DNA of 64,000 bases, taken from Pseudoalteromonas sp. XI10. GTDB taxonomy: Bacteria; Pseudomonadota; Gammaproteobacteria; Enterobacterales; Alteromonadaceae. The notes below the pieces were generated by a model. The model worked only from the letters and a program-made list of their open reading frames with translations, searched no databases and was not told the DNA's origin. The DNA lies in the NCBI RefSeq assembly GCF_001469895.1, contig NZ_LOPY01000009.1, forward strand, positions 1 to 64,000, written 5' to 3'. The translations under genes were made by a program, and so were the position numbers. Positions 29,193-37,830 of the stretch are shown one piece after another (position 1 is the first letter of the stretch; each line of letters opens with the position of its first letter).

Positions 29193-29432
29193 ATGGCACG
29201 CCGCATCACTTACAAATTTAAAAATCAGCCTCGCGAAATCAATTTTGCAAAAGATAAATACCGCGATATGTACCATGCTATTGCGGCGGCTGAAGGCATT
29301 GATTTAACCAATTATTTAAAGATGGAACAGCAAGTCGAAATGACTTCAAAAGGCTCTGCGGCAGTACGTAACTTTCGTGACCAAGAATTCGCACGAATGG
29401 GTTTCAGTGACGTGTATTTTATTAAAGAGTAA
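29193..29432 (+). CDS. Small DUF2960-like protein
   Basis: The 79-residue basic protein starts MARRITYKFKNQPREINFAKDKY, with GAGGA ahead of the ATG. It resembles the DUF2960 family of small proteins in Vibrio and Shewanella, recalled from memory. There is no signal peptide, membrane segment or recognisable enzyme motif. It stops 6 bases short of the convergent alr gene. Function unknown. Confidence 0.7.
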   Translation: MARRITYKFKNQPREINFAKDKYRDMYHAIAAAEGIDLTNYLKMEQQVEMTSKGSAAVRNFRDQEFARMGFSDVYFIKE

Positions 29433-29437
29433 CAAAG

Positions 29438-30517
29438 TTACTCTTGATACTCGTAGCTCACACGTGGGGTGATATTACACAGTAACTCGTAAGGAATGGT
29501 TGTTGCGCACTGGGCAATCTCTTCAACGGGAAGTTCTGGCCCCCACATAATCACCTCGTCACCAACTTTGATTTTGTCGCGGTTATCACCAATATCCACC
29601 GTGATCATGTCCATCGCTACACTGCCAACAATACCATAGCGTTGTGATTTTATAACCACAGGTGTGCCCTGCTCAGCATGACGTGGATAACCATCGCCAT
29701 AGCCCATCGCAACCACCGCAAGCTTAGTCGGTTTATCGCTATGCCAGCGTCCGCCATAACCTACACATTGATTGGCATCAACATCGCGTATCGCGATAAC
29801 TCGCGTTGTTAAACGCATAACAGGCTCTAGTCCGTGCTGTTGCCCTACGCCATTAAGCATTGGCGATACGCCATAAAGCATCAAGCCAGGGCGCACCCAC
29901 TCGCCATGACCTTTTGGCCAAGCAATAATGCCAGCAGAGTTTGCAAGGCAATGCTGCTCACTTTTGCCATCTGCCAAAGAATCAAATAAGGCAATTTGCT
30001 GAGCGGTTTTTTCATCATTGATGTCATCTGCGCACGAAAAATGCGTCATTAACTTAATGTCATCGCGGGCATTCGGGCTTGCTTTTAAGCGACTGTAGAA
30101 AGACTCAAATTGCGATGGCGCAATACCCAATCGATGCATACCCGTATTCACCTTTAACCAACACGCAATTGGTGCATCAAGGCTTGTATTTTCAAGCGTT
30201 GCAAGCTGGTTTTCATCGTGAATAATGGTTTGAAAGTTATTGGCAAGCAAGATAGGTAAATCATCTTTATGAAAAAAACCTTCAAGTAATACAATCGGTT
30301 TTGTCAGTCCACCTGCACGTAGCGCTAACGCTTCGTCTATTCGAGCAACCGCAAATGCATCGGCATCATTTAGGTATTGAGCAATTTTAACTAAGCCATG
30401 GCCATAAGCATTGGCTTTAAGCACCGCCATTACTTTACAACCAGGCGCAAAGCGCTTCACTTGTGCTAAATTATGAGCAAGTGCTTTTAGGTTGATTTCG
30501 GCAATGGCTAAGCGCAT
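29438..30517 (-). CDS. alr: Alanine racemase
   Basis: Alr interconverts L- and D-alanine for peptidoglycan using PLP. The 359-residue protein has the PLP lysine Lys34 in AVLKANAYGHG. The catalytic tyrosine lies in GYGDGYPRHAEQG near 255. Both fold-type III domains are complete. Its ATG overlaps the dnaB stop by one base, so it is translationally coupled to dnaB, as dnaB-alr in E. coli. Confidence 0.97.
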   Translation of the reverse strand: MRLAIAEINLKALAHNLAQVKRFAPGCKVMAVLKANAYGHGLVKIAQYLNDADAFAVARIDEALALRAGGLTKPIVLLEGFFHKDDLPILLANNFQTIIHDENQLATLENTSLDAPIACWLKVNTGMHRLGIAPSQFESFYSRLKASPNARDDIKLMTHFSCADDINDEKTAQQIALFDSLADGKSEQHCLANSAGIIAWPKGHGEWVRPGLMLYGVSPMLNGVGQQHGLEPVMRLTTRVIAIRDVDANQCVGYGGRWHSDKPTKLAVVAMGYGDGYPRHAEQGTPVVIKSQRYGIVGSVAMDMITVDIGDNRDKIKVGDEVIMWGPELPVEEIAQCATTIPYELLCNITPRVSYEYQE

Positions 30518-31896
30518 TAGTATTCGTCGTCCATAGCTGGACCCGCGTAGTTATCAAAACGCGAGAATTGACCTTGGAAGGTTAAACGTACTTTACCGAT
30601 AGGACCGTTACGTTGCTTACCTATGATGATTTCGGCTACGCCTTTTTCAGTACTGTCTTCGTTATACACTTCATCACGGTAAATAAACATGATTAAGTCG
30701 GCATCCTGCTCGATTGAGCCTGATTCACGTAAGTCGGAGTTGATTGGGCGTTTATCGGCACGTTGCTCTAGGGTACGGTTAAGCTGCGATAGTGCAATAA
30801 CCGGACACTGCAGTTCTTTTGCCAGTGCTTTTAATGAACGAGAGATTTCAGCGATCTCTAAGGTACGGTTATCCGACAAACTTGGCACACGCATTAACTG
30901 CAAGTAGTCGACCATGATCATACTAATACCGCCATGGTCGCGGGCAATACGGCGTGCACGCGAACGCACATCTGTTGGTGTTAGGCCCGATGCATCATCA
31001 ACATACATCTTACCTTTTTCCATCAACAAGCCCATGGTTGACGACAGACGCGCCCAATCGTCATCATCTAGCTGACCGGTACGAACTTTAGTTTGGTTAA
31101 TACGGCCTAGCGATGCCAGCATCCTCATCATGATTTGCTCTGAAGGCATCTCTAGTGAGTAAATAAGTACAGGCTTATCTTGTGTCATAGCTGCGTGTTC
31201 GGCTAAGTTCATCGCAAAGGTTGTTTTACCCATCGATGGACGTGCCGCCACAATGATAAGGTCAGAAGGCTGCATACCCGCCGTCATTTTATCTAGGTCA
31301 GCATAGCCGGTACTTACACCCGTCACACCATCTTGTGGCGACTGATAAAGCTCTTCAATCTTATCAACAGTTTTTTCTAAGATACTGTGTAAGTTTTGTG
31401 GGCCTTCGGTGCTTTTACTACGCTGCTCAGCAATTTTGAATACTTTACTTTCAGCAAAATCAAGCAAGTCATGACTAGTACGCCCTTCTGGGCTAAAACC
31501 AGCTTCTGCTATTTCGTTCGCAACACCAATCATTTCACGAATAACAGCGCGCTCTCGCACGATATTCGCGTAGGCATCAATGTTCGCCGCACTTGGCGTG
31601 TTCTTGGCAATTTCAGCAAGGTAAGCAAAGCCACCAACACTACTTAACTGATTATTTTTCTCTAAGCTCTCAGAAATAGTGATCAAATCGATTGGATCAC
31701 CGCCTTCAGCAAGATTCACCATCGCTTCAAAAATCAGCTTATGGGTTCGGGTATAAAAATCCTGCGCAACCACTAACTCAGCAACACGGTCAAACGCTTG
31801 ATTATCAAGCATTAAACCACCTAAAACAGATTGCTCAGCTTCTATTGAATGGGGAGGGACTTTTAACGTATCGACTTGCTTATCTGGTTTGGCCAT
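30517..31896 (-). CDS. dnaB: Replicative DNA helicase DnaB
   Basis: DnaB is the hexameric 5'-3' helicase of the replication fork. The 459-residue protein has the N-terminal domain (about 15-150, with HSIEAEQSVLGGLMLDN), the Walker A motif ARPSMGKTTFA near 218-228, and the motif region ALSQLNRTLEQR near 370 with the arginine finger. There is no intein. It is the first gene of a dnaB-alr pair. Its 5' region contains a 162-bp MITE-like element. Confidence 0.97.
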   Translation of the reverse strand: MAKPDKQVDTLKVPPHSIEAEQSVLGGLMLDNQAFDRVAELVVAQDFYTRTHKLIFEAMVNLAEGGDPIDLITISESLEKNNQLSSVGGFAYLAEIAKNTPSAANIDAYANIVRERAVIREMIGVANEIAEAGFSPEGRTSHDLLDFAESKVFKIAEQRSKSTEGPQNLHSILEKTVDKIEELYQSPQDGVTGVSTGYADLDKMTAGMQPSDLIIVAARPSMGKTTFAMNLAEHAAMTQDKPVLIYSLEMPSEQIMMRMLASLGRINQTKVRTGQLDDDDWARLSSTMGLLMEKGKMYVDDASGLTPTDVRSRARRIARDHGGISMIMVDYLQLMRVPSLSDNRTLEIAEISRSLKALAKELQCPVIALSQLNRTLEQRADKRPINSDLRESGSIEQDADLIMFIYRDEVYNEDSTEKGVAEIIIGKQRNGPIGKVRLTFQGQFSRFDNYAGPAMDDEY

Positions 31897-31961
31897 AACA
31901 TCACAAAACTAAAATTGAATGGCTCTATTCTATCGACTTGCTAAGGCTGTGCAAATAGTAA

Positions 31962-32123
31962 ATACCAATCGACTTAAATATTTGGTCATTCTAGCGTGCT
32001 AAATAAAGCGCTAACTGCGTTAGAAATGTCTAAAGTAGAGTAACTACATGTCAAAATTTCTGCCTTGTTATCACTTCATTTATCTGTCGCTATTTAAGAC
32101 CAATAACTTAACACGATTGGTAT
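31962..32123. mobile_element. MITE-like element, copy 1 (162 bp)
   Basis: The element begins ATACCAATCG (31962-31971) and ends CGATTGGTAT (32114-32123), a perfect 10-bp inverted repeat. Its interior is recognisably the same as 49198-49359 read on the opposite strand, and both copies are 162 bp. It has no coding capacity. It lies between dnaB and the DUF4097 gene and abuts a hairpin on its right side. Confidence 0.8.
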
Positions 32124-32147
32124 AAGCGGGAAGTCTTCCCGCTTTTT
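32124..32147 (+). terminator. Hairpin with T run directly beside the MITE-like element
   Basis: AAGCGGGAA / TTCCCGCTT is a 9-bp stem with a 3-base loop and T run on the plus strand. It lies just past the DUF4097 gene, but on that gene's strand the stem runs straight into the MITE end without a U run. It may be a former terminator of the DUF4097 gene altered by the insertion. Confidence 0.5.
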
Positions 32148-32161
32148 TGTAACCCTAATCG

Positions 32162-33103
32162 TTATTTCTGTTTACGAAGTTCAATGCGTCCGCTAATCGT
32201 ATCCATTTCGATATCAGCATCACCACCGTTAATACTAAATTCTAAGTCGCTAGATGGGCCGTATTTCGCCTTCGTTGCTCTGTCATCACTAAGCTCATTA
32301 ACGATTTTACCGTTAGCATGAGCTTCAATTTCAAACTTTGCCGATACATCTGCAGGGAAGTAAAACTCTGCGTCACCACTGACTGATTCAAAACGAATAT
32401 TAGCATCTTCAAGCAGCTTATTGATGTGAACTTCAGCTTCACCATTTACGGTATTGATGCGCAGTTTTTTAATTGCATCAAATGCAAAGTCGATATCACC
32501 GTTTACATTTTCAAGGCGAACATCTTGTGCTTTGGTTTTTGACTTAATGTCGCCATTCACCGCGGTAAAGCGTAAAGCACCTTGCGAGTTTTTATCGTTA
32601 ATTTCACCATTGACTGTTTCAAAGCGAATATCACCGTTTAAATCATGAGCATTCACATCACCATTAACCGTTTCAAAGCTCATGTTGCCGCGAATATCTT
32701 GCACTGTGATATCACCATTGACGGTATCAATCTCTGCACCTGCTTCAAGCTCTTTAGCACTAACTGTGACATTCACTCCGGCAAATTCAAGCTCACTACT
32801 TTTTGGCATGTAAATGGTTAAACGAGAACCGTCACCGCTATTCCAGCCACCTAAATTACGCGGCATTTTTACGATAAATTCAACACGGCTGCCTTCAACC
32901 TCTAAACGATAACCTTGTGCCTTATCGTCAAGCTCACCTTCGATTTTAAGTTGTGGTTTATCCCACCCTTCAATGCGTACATCACCACGTTGGTTTTCAA
33001 TAAAAATGCGTTTATTTGCAGGTACATCAATTTGCTCATTAATGGTTTGTCCCGCCATTGCCATCAGTGGCAGTAATCCTAAAGTTAAGGCTAGTAATTT
33101 CAT
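32162..33103 (-). CDS. Exported DUF4097 beta-strand repeat protein
   Basis: I place the start at the ATG at 33103 (313 residues) because AGGAG lies upstream and the first 17 residues (MKLLALTLGLLPLMAMA) form a signal peptide. The body is a DUF4097-type beta repeat: V-N-G-D/E motifs recur about every 19-20 residues from about 120 to 230 (VNGDITV, VNGDVNA, VNGEIND, VNGDIKS, VNGDIDF, VNGEAEV, then VSGDAEF). It follows a membrane anti-sigma-like gene and an ECF sigma gene, so it is probably an extracytoplasmic member or target of that system. Confidence 0.85.
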   Translation of the reverse strand: MKLLALTLGLLPLMAMAGQTINEQIDVPANKRIFIENQRGDVRIEGWDKPQLKIEGELDDKAQGYRLEVEGSRVEFIVKMPRNLGGWNSGDGSRLTIYMPKSSELEFAGVNVTVSAKELEAGAEIDTVNGDITVQDIRGNMSFETVNGDVNAHDLNGDIRFETVNGEINDKNSQGALRFTAVNGDIKSKTKAQDVRLENVNGDIDFAFDAIKKLRINTVNGEAEVHINKLLEDANIRFESVSGDAEFYFPADVSAKFEIEAHANGKIVNELSDDRATKAKYGPSSDLEFSINGGDADIEMDTISGRIELRKQK

Positions 33104-33114
33104 AATTGTCACTC

Positions 33115-33600
33115 CTAAATCGTTTGCCACTTCGGTGCATGCACCTTGTTAATTAAGTCCAGTTGTTGCTGATAAACCTGCGACAGCATTTGTAATAAAG
33201 CTGGGTTTTCAGGTTCATTCTCAAGTGCTTGCTTAATGGCACTTTCGGCTTCTTCTAACTCTTTTAGTTGTTGCTGCCAGTTATCGGTTAACGCAGGTTG
33301 ATTTTGATACTGCACCAACAAACCTTGCTTTTGCTTGGTAAAATAGTCGCTCATTGCCATCATGCTATTTGGCTCACCTTGGCCAACAAAAAGCTGTACG
33401 GTCAATAGTGCGGCAATACAACAAGCGGCAACTGCAGCGAGTTTATTCCAGCCATGGTTTGGCTTCTCAGTTTGCTCTGGTTGCCCTGTTGCAATTGCTC
33501 GCTCAACACCGGGCCAGAGATCTTTGTCTGGGCTAATATCTTGCTTATGGTTAAGCGAGTCATTTAAAAATTGTTCAAATTCTGGCTTACTCATTTTCAT
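33115..33600 (-). CDS. Probable single-pass anti-sigma factor
   Basis: The 161-residue protein has a cytoplasmic N-terminus (about 1-47), one hydrophobic segment (LAAVAACCIAALLTVQLF, about 51-68) and a helical periplasmic part rich in Q/E. It overlaps the upstream ECF sigma gene by 14 bases. This size, topology and position are typical of membrane anti-sigma factors, although I cannot assign a named family from motifs. The ATG at 33600 has GAG upstream. Confidence 0.7.
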   Translation of the reverse strand: MKMSKPEFEQFLNDSLNHKQDISPDKDLWPGVERAIATGQPEQTEKPNHGWNKLAAVAACCIAALLTVQLFVGQGEPNSMMAMSDYFTKQKQGLLVQYQNQPALTDNWQQQLKELEEAESAIKQALENEPENPALLQMLSQVYQQQLDLINKVHAPKWQTI

Positions 33601-34138
33601 ACCACTCTTTTAATAACTGCCTTGCACGGTGAAATTGCGATTTACTTGAACCGACCGCCATATCAAGCATGCTTGCTATTTCTTCATGGCGATAACCTTC
33701 AATTGCATGAAGTACAAACACCATACGCGCTCGCTCAGGTAGTCTCAGTACTAATTTATCGAGGCCGTTAAAGCCATCGCAATCTGCTGCGCTTTGCTCA
33801 TCCATACCGCTTTGTTCAAAACTCACTACTTTTTGAAACCAGCTTTTATGTTTGCGAATGTAGCTAATCGCAATATTGCTGGTAACACTATGTAACCAAG
33901 TCGAAAATTGTGAGCGTCCATCAAAGTTAGCGATTTTGTGCCACAACTGTACAAACACTTCTTGTGTTGCATCTTCGGCGTGCTCTTTGTCTGCAAGCAA
34001 TCTTAAACAAAGGCTATAAACCCGCTTCACATGCAACTCATAAAGTGTTGCATAGGCAGCTTGATCACCGCTTTTTACGCGCTCTATCAAGGCATGCTCA
34101 CTTTGCTGGGCGAACGCTTGTTCTGCATCTATCAACAT
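33587..34138 (-). CDS. ECF-type RNA polymerase sigma factor
   Basis: The 183-residue protein has sigma region 2 (about 25-95, with AEDATQEVFVQLWHKI at the -10 recognition helix). Region 4 (about 125-180) has LPERARMVFVLHAIEGYRHEEIA and its helix-turn-helix. There is no N-terminal extension. It is followed with overlap by a membrane anti-sigma-like gene and a DUF4097 gene. Regulon and stimulus are unknown. A hairpin sits in the 142-base gap to the next gene. Confidence 0.9.
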   Translation of the reverse strand: MLIDAEQAFAQQSEHALIERVKSGDQAAYATLYELHVKRVYSLCLRLLADKEHAEDATQEVFVQLWHKIANFDGRSQFSTWLHSVTSNIAISYIRKHKSWFQKVVSFEQSGMDEQSAADCDGFNGLDKLVLRLPERARMVFVLHAIEGYRHEEIASMLDMAVGSSKSQFHRARQLLKEWYENE

Positions 34139-34230
34139 CCTGGATGTTGTCCTTTATGATTATTGTTGTGAATTTAGTGTATTAGACGTAAGGAGGGATT
34201 CAAAAGGTTTAAATGAAATTAATTTTTTTT

Positions 34231-34259
34231 GTGTAAGCTACAAATAATTGAGCTTACAC
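34231..34259. repeat. 9-bp inverted repeat between the ECF and pilin operons
   Basis: GTGTAAGCT (34231-34239) and AGCTTACAC (34251-34259) form a perfect stem with an 11-base loop. On the minus strand, the direction of the pilin operon, an A run follows the stem and not a U run, so it is not a clean terminator for it. It could be an RNA processing or protein-binding site. Role unknown. Confidence 0.45.
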
Positions 34260-34280
34260 AATTTTATTTGGGGATTTATG

Positions 34281-36029
34281 TTATTCGGCAGGTGATGCTT
34301 CGCTTTCTTCTTCAGTTGTTTCTGTGGTTTTGTAGCTCCAACCTAAAAATACGATGCGTGCCGAAGAAGCAGGCGAGCCACCATTTTGTACTTGTAATAA
34401 ACCCGCATCATAGTGAGCACCACTGCCCCCTGATGCAGTAATTGTTGAGCCACGTACACTACCAAACAGCTCGCCACTGCCCGATAGCTTCACTGTTGTC
34501 AAAGGTGCATAAATAGCCGCATATAAATTCGCAGCACCACTAAATTGCACGCCATTTACACCATTAAATGATGAATAAAATGATAACGACGGATGGCCAC
34601 TGGTGGTTAATCCTTCCTGCTCAGTAATGACTTTTGCGCCTGCACCAATATTTACTTTTCCGGTTAATAACACTGTTAAGCTACTGTCTTTTTTGATTGT
34701 TAAGCTGGTGTCCCCTTCCATCGAAAAGTCTCCATCAATCAGTAAAATAACATCACCACCAGAAACTTCCATTTTGCCGTCACTGGTCATTTTGAGCCTA
34801 TCAAGTGCAAAGATATACTCTTTACTGTTACTGCCATTAGCTTGGTTTTGCGCTTTAGAGTTAAACAAGAAAACATCGGCAAGGTTTGGCAAAATAACTT
34901 GGCTACCACCGCTACTAAAAAAGCCCTTTTCAGTATTAAGTTTAAATTGTTGCGTAGGACCAATCGAAACAGAACTATAACTGCTCACTTGGTCTGTGAT
35001 GTCTGTCATTTTCTCTGGCAAAATTAACGGGTCGCAGCTGGTGTCTGGATTTGTTGGGTCATAATCAGGGGCTGTTGGGTCAGCAACAGTTATCGGCTCA
35101 ACATTCGGGTTTACATTAAACTTGCTATCACTGTAGTGCACACCATCTTGTTGATTATTGTAGGTGTCTTTAAAATCGCCTGAGCCGCCATACATAATAT
35201 CCAGAGCTTCGTCTTGGCTATTAGTGATGAATGTAGACCACTGCATTTTTGCATCACCATTCGCTCGCACAACGCCCGAAACAGTTCCGCCACGATGAGT
35301 ATAATAACCTCGGGTATAAACATTACCGTCAACACGTAAACCACTGCCAGGAGAAATATAAACACCGGTATTTGAATGGATATTACCAATAATTGGTGAT
35401 GAACCATTTAAGTAGATAACCCCGGTCGCTTTTACATCGCCCTTTATCGGTGAATGACCCGATAGCACCACATCTGAATCACCAGCAATCGTTGAAACAT
35501 CACCATCATTCGACTTGGTTTCTTCGTAGGTGCCTTTGCTCGAATCATAGCTGTCGATACTACCACTACCCGACAAGTTAACCCCTTTACAGCCCACCAT
35601 CGCATTAGTGAAAATAGAGCTGCCTTTCACGCCTTGTACTGCAAAACGGGCGACTAAGTTACTTTGTGCGTCACCATCAAATCGTTGCCCTAAGCTTGCA
35701 ATTTCAAGCTCACCGGCAGCATTTTGACTTAAACTGGCATTAAAAATGGCATCATCAGCGATAACACCAGAGCCCGATGCATTACTGGTTTTACTGATCA
35801 AATCTTCAACCGCTAATACACCTTCCTCATTCAAGGTTTGTTGCAATAACTTAGCTTGCTCAAATACACCTTTTTCTGCCAATAAGCGGCTGTTTAATTT
35901 CTTTTGGAAGTTACCACTTAAGCGTTCTTGAACAACGTTTTCACGTAGCGAACTAAGCACCACGATGCTGGCCATACTGGTTAAGATCAACACTGTAATT
36001 AAGGTGAAACCATTTTGCTTGTTATACAC
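34281..36029 (-). CDS. pilX: Extended PilX-like minor pilin
   Basis: The 582-residue product starts at GTG (36029) with GGAG six bases upstream and overlaps the pilW stop. The class III prepilin leader is MYNKQNG, followed by FTLITVLILTSMASIVVLS. It lacks the Glu5 of ordinary pilins, as PilX/GspK-type tips do. Typical PilX proteins are about 170-200 residues. Here a long region (about 140-540) shows short strand-turn repeats rich in G/S/N (KGDVKATG, IIGNIHS, RVDGNVY) that resemble a beta-helix or bactofilin-like fold. A cysteine pair occurs (DTSCDPL). No function of the extra domain is known. Confidence 0.75.
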   Translation of the reverse strand: MYNKQNGFTLITVLILTSMASIVVLSSLRENVVQERLSGNFQKKLNSRLLAEKGVFEQAKLLQQTLNEEGVLAVEDLISKTSNASGSGVIADDAIFNASLSQNAAGELEIASLGQRFDGDAQSNLVARFAVQGVKGSSIFTNAMVGCKGVNLSGSGSIDSYDSSKGTYEETKSNDGDVSTIAGDSDVVLSGHSPIKGDVKATGVIYLNGSSPIIGNIHSNTGVYISPGSGLRVDGNVYTRGYYTHRGGTVSGVVRANGDAKMQWSTFITNSQDEALDIMYGGSGDFKDTYNNQQDGVHYSDSKFNVNPNVEPITVADPTAPDYDPTNPDTSCDPLILPEKMTDITDQVSSYSSVSIGPTQQFKLNTEKGFFSSGGSQVILPNLADVFLFNSKAQNQANGSNSKEYIFALDRLKMTSDGKMEVSGGDVILLIDGDFSMEGDTSLTIKKDSSLTVLLTGKVNIGAGAKVITEQEGLTTSGHPSLSFYSSFNGVNGVQFSGAANLYAAIYAPLTTVKLSGSGELFGSVRGSTITASGGSGAHYDAGLLQVQNGGSPASSARIVFLGWSYKTTETTEEESEASPAE

Positions 36030-36546
36030 TGCCAGCTCCGTATGCTTTGACTAATATTGCATTGGTTAACGCAATATCAATATTAATGCCATTGCCAAAC
36101 TGAGCAGGTAAATCATTTGGCTTTACAGTAACGGTTACAAGCTCACCGGCGATATCAAATGACAAAGCTTCGATACCTGTCAGTAATCGCTCTGAGGCAG
36201 CACCATCGAGAGAACACATTAAGCTGCTACCATTTAAGCTATATACTTCAACCACCTGCGCAGTTGTCGCAGAGCCATCACAGGCAATGACACCACTTGG
36301 CTGAGTAATAGTAATCGTGCTTTTATCTGCACTGATGGTGGGTGTTAGTTGTGTTTGCTTTATGCTGCGGTTGAATACTTTACTGGTATAGCGAATCACT
36401 TCTTGAGCGTTTTCAAGCTCTTTACTTACTTCAATCGTGCTTTTAATCGCCGAGTAAGACAAGCTTACTCCCGCTAATAAAAACGCGCCTGCTGCCAATG
36501 CCACCATCAGTTCAACTAAGGTAAAACCCTGAACGCGTTTATTCAT
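36022..36546 (-). CDS. pilW: Minor pilin PilW-like
   Basis: The 174-residue pilin has leader MNKRVQG followed by FTLVELMVALAAGAFLLAG with Glu5. I choose the ATG at 36546 because it forms an ATGA overlap with the pilV stop. An ATG two codons earlier is also possible. PilW is part of the minor pilin complex that primes type IV pilus assembly. Two cysteines (IACDG, LMCSL) occur. It overlaps pilX by 8 bases. Confidence 0.82.
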   Translation of the reverse strand: MNKRVQGFTLVELMVALAAGAFLLAGVSLSYSAIKSTIEVSKELENAQEVIRYTSKVFNRSIKQTQLTPTISADKSTITITQPSGVIACDGSATTAQVVEVYSLNGSSLMCSLDGAASERLLTGIEALSFDIAGELVTVTVKPNDLPAQFGNGINIDIALTNAILVKAYGAGSV

Positions 36547-36944
36547 GAACATACCGCCGTTAAATCAGGGAAACTGGCATTTAGACTAATTTGATTTTCT
36601 GCATTGTCTGTCATGCGCTTATCGACCCAAGCCACATTAACTTGCATATCATCACTGTAAGTAGCTGGGATCGTCAGTTGATAATCACTCACTTGCGGCG
36701 CGAGCGAAGCTCTAAATGTCGCGTCTTGAAAAAGTGCGGTATTGGTTTTTTGAATTTCACAAATACGCGGCCACAAACGCTCAATGGTATTTTGCCCTTG
36801 AATAAGTGACACGGTGTAATTAAAGCTATTGGTTGCATATTGCAGCGATTTGAGCTGCGCTGCCGCCAAGCCTAATAATGCGATGCCAGCGATCACCACT
36901 GAAATCATCACTTCTAATAATGAAAAGCCTGCCTGCTTATTCAT
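36543..36944 (-). CDS. pilV: Minor pilin PilV-like
   Basis: The 133-residue pilin starts at the ATG at 36944, with GAGG six bases upstream and an ATGA overlap with the fimT stop. The leader MNKQAG precedes FSLLEVMISVVIAGIALLGL. The family match is the PilV/GspI-like sequence with QLKSLQYA after the hydrophobic helix. It is part of the pilE-fimT-pilV-pilW-pilX order. Confidence 0.83.
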   Translation of the reverse strand: MNKQAGFSLLEVMISVVIAGIALLGLAAAQLKSLQYATNSFNYTVSLIQGQNTIERLWPRICEIQKTNTALFQDATFRASLAPQVSDYQLTIPATYSDDMQVNVAWVDKRMTDNAENQISLNASFPDLTAVCS

Positions 36945-37393
36945 GCACATCCTCGCTGTGAATTTTCTACTAACCAGTTTTGGCCACTTTTAAGCACACA
37001 CATCACGTAATCTGTGGTATTTGTGTGCTCATCTTTCACTAAAATTTCAGCTTGTTTATCAACTTCGCCACTGGCACTAATGGCCAATGCGACTAAATTG
37101 ACGGTAACACCGCTTTTTGTGACCGAAAATTCTTTTAAAACAGTGTCTACCCCACCCTCGTTGAGGGTCACTTGCCAACTATTATTACTAACAACTAGGT
37201 TAATAGGTTTGTCGCGTTTGACCGCTTCACTGCGTGCAAATTTATAGGCGCTATTTAATTGATTTGCAGTAGTTACCACGCGATCTTGCAAAATTTGCTG
37301 ACTAAAAGACGGAAAAGCAAGGGCTGCCATAATGCCAATAACACTCAGCACAACCATTAACTCAATTAAGGTAAACCCTGCAATTCGACGCAA
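36941..37393 (-). CDS. fimT: FimT/GspH-type pseudopilin
   Basis: I place the start at TTG (37393) because GGGAG, at the end of the pilE gene, lies 8 bases upstream. This gives a six-residue leader MRRIAG before FTLIELMVVLSVIGIMAALA, and 150 residues in all. A longer frame reaches 37411. The GspH/FimT signature and the ARSEAVKRD segment near 45-55 identify it. It may bind DNA in transformable relatives, but that is family knowledge only. Confidence 0.83.
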   Translation of the reverse strand: MRRIAGFTLIELMVVLSVIGIMAALAFPSFSQQILQDRVVTTANQLNSAYKFARSEAVKRDKPINLVVSNNSWQVTLNEGGVDTVLKEFSVTKSGVTVNLVALAISASGEVDKQAEILVKDEHTNTTDYVMCVLKSGQNWLVENSQRGCA

Positions 37394-37398
37394 TTGTG

Positions 37399-37830
37399 TT
37401 ACTCCCAGCAATCACTAAATGAAGCGCTATAACTACCATCATGTTTAACGGTTAAGTCACCACAGCGATCACCTGCTTGCGCCGAACCCGATTTAGGAGC
37501 TGCTTTTAAACTGTAGCCACGATTTTTAAAATCGCTTACAGCACCTGATACTTTATCTGTTGCTGTGTAGGTAAAGGTGTAATAGTCGGTATTTTGGGTT
37601 ACGAATGCATTAGGGTAGCCGCCATTTCGTGAATAAATACGTTCGAGGCTGGCGCTGTATTGCAGTAACTCTTGTTGAATGTCAGCACGGCGACTACGTT
37701 GCATGTGCTCAGTGTAAGCAGGTAGTGCTACGCTATACAGAATCCCTAAAATAGCGATCACGATAAGAATTTCTACTAATGTAAATCCTGTTTGTTTACC
37801 CATTCCATGTGGTACTAATGCACTTTTCAA
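37399..37830 (-). CDS. pilE: PilE-like type IV minor pilin
   Basis: The prepilin motif MGKQTG, then FTLVEILIVIAILGIL is followed by ALPAYTEHMQRSRRADIQQEL and a C-terminal cysteine pair (DRCGDL, SDCWE), the PilE minor pilin pattern. I choose TTG at 37830, with AAGGGG six bases upstream, giving 143 residues and a 15-residue leader. The ATG at 37803 (134 residues) has no good ribosome site, so the start remains uncertain. It is the first gene of the five-gene minor pilin operon. Confidence 0.8.
   Translation of the reverse strand: MKSALVPHGMGKQTGFTLVEILIVIAILGILYSVALPAYTEHMQRSRRADIQQELLQYSASLERIYSRNGGYPNAFVTQNTDYYTFTYTATDKVSGAVSDFKNRGYSLKAAPKSGSAQAGDRCGDLTVKHDGSYSASFSDCWE

Noticed and set aside
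34231..34259. Terminator of the pilin operon
   Set aside because: The stem is perfect, but on the pilin strand an A run follows and not a U run, so it is listed only as an inverted repeat.
35111..35407. Open frame of 98 codons on the minus strand inside pilX in another frame
   Set aside because: Composition is low-complexity and it lies wholly in the pilX coding region with no ribosome site.
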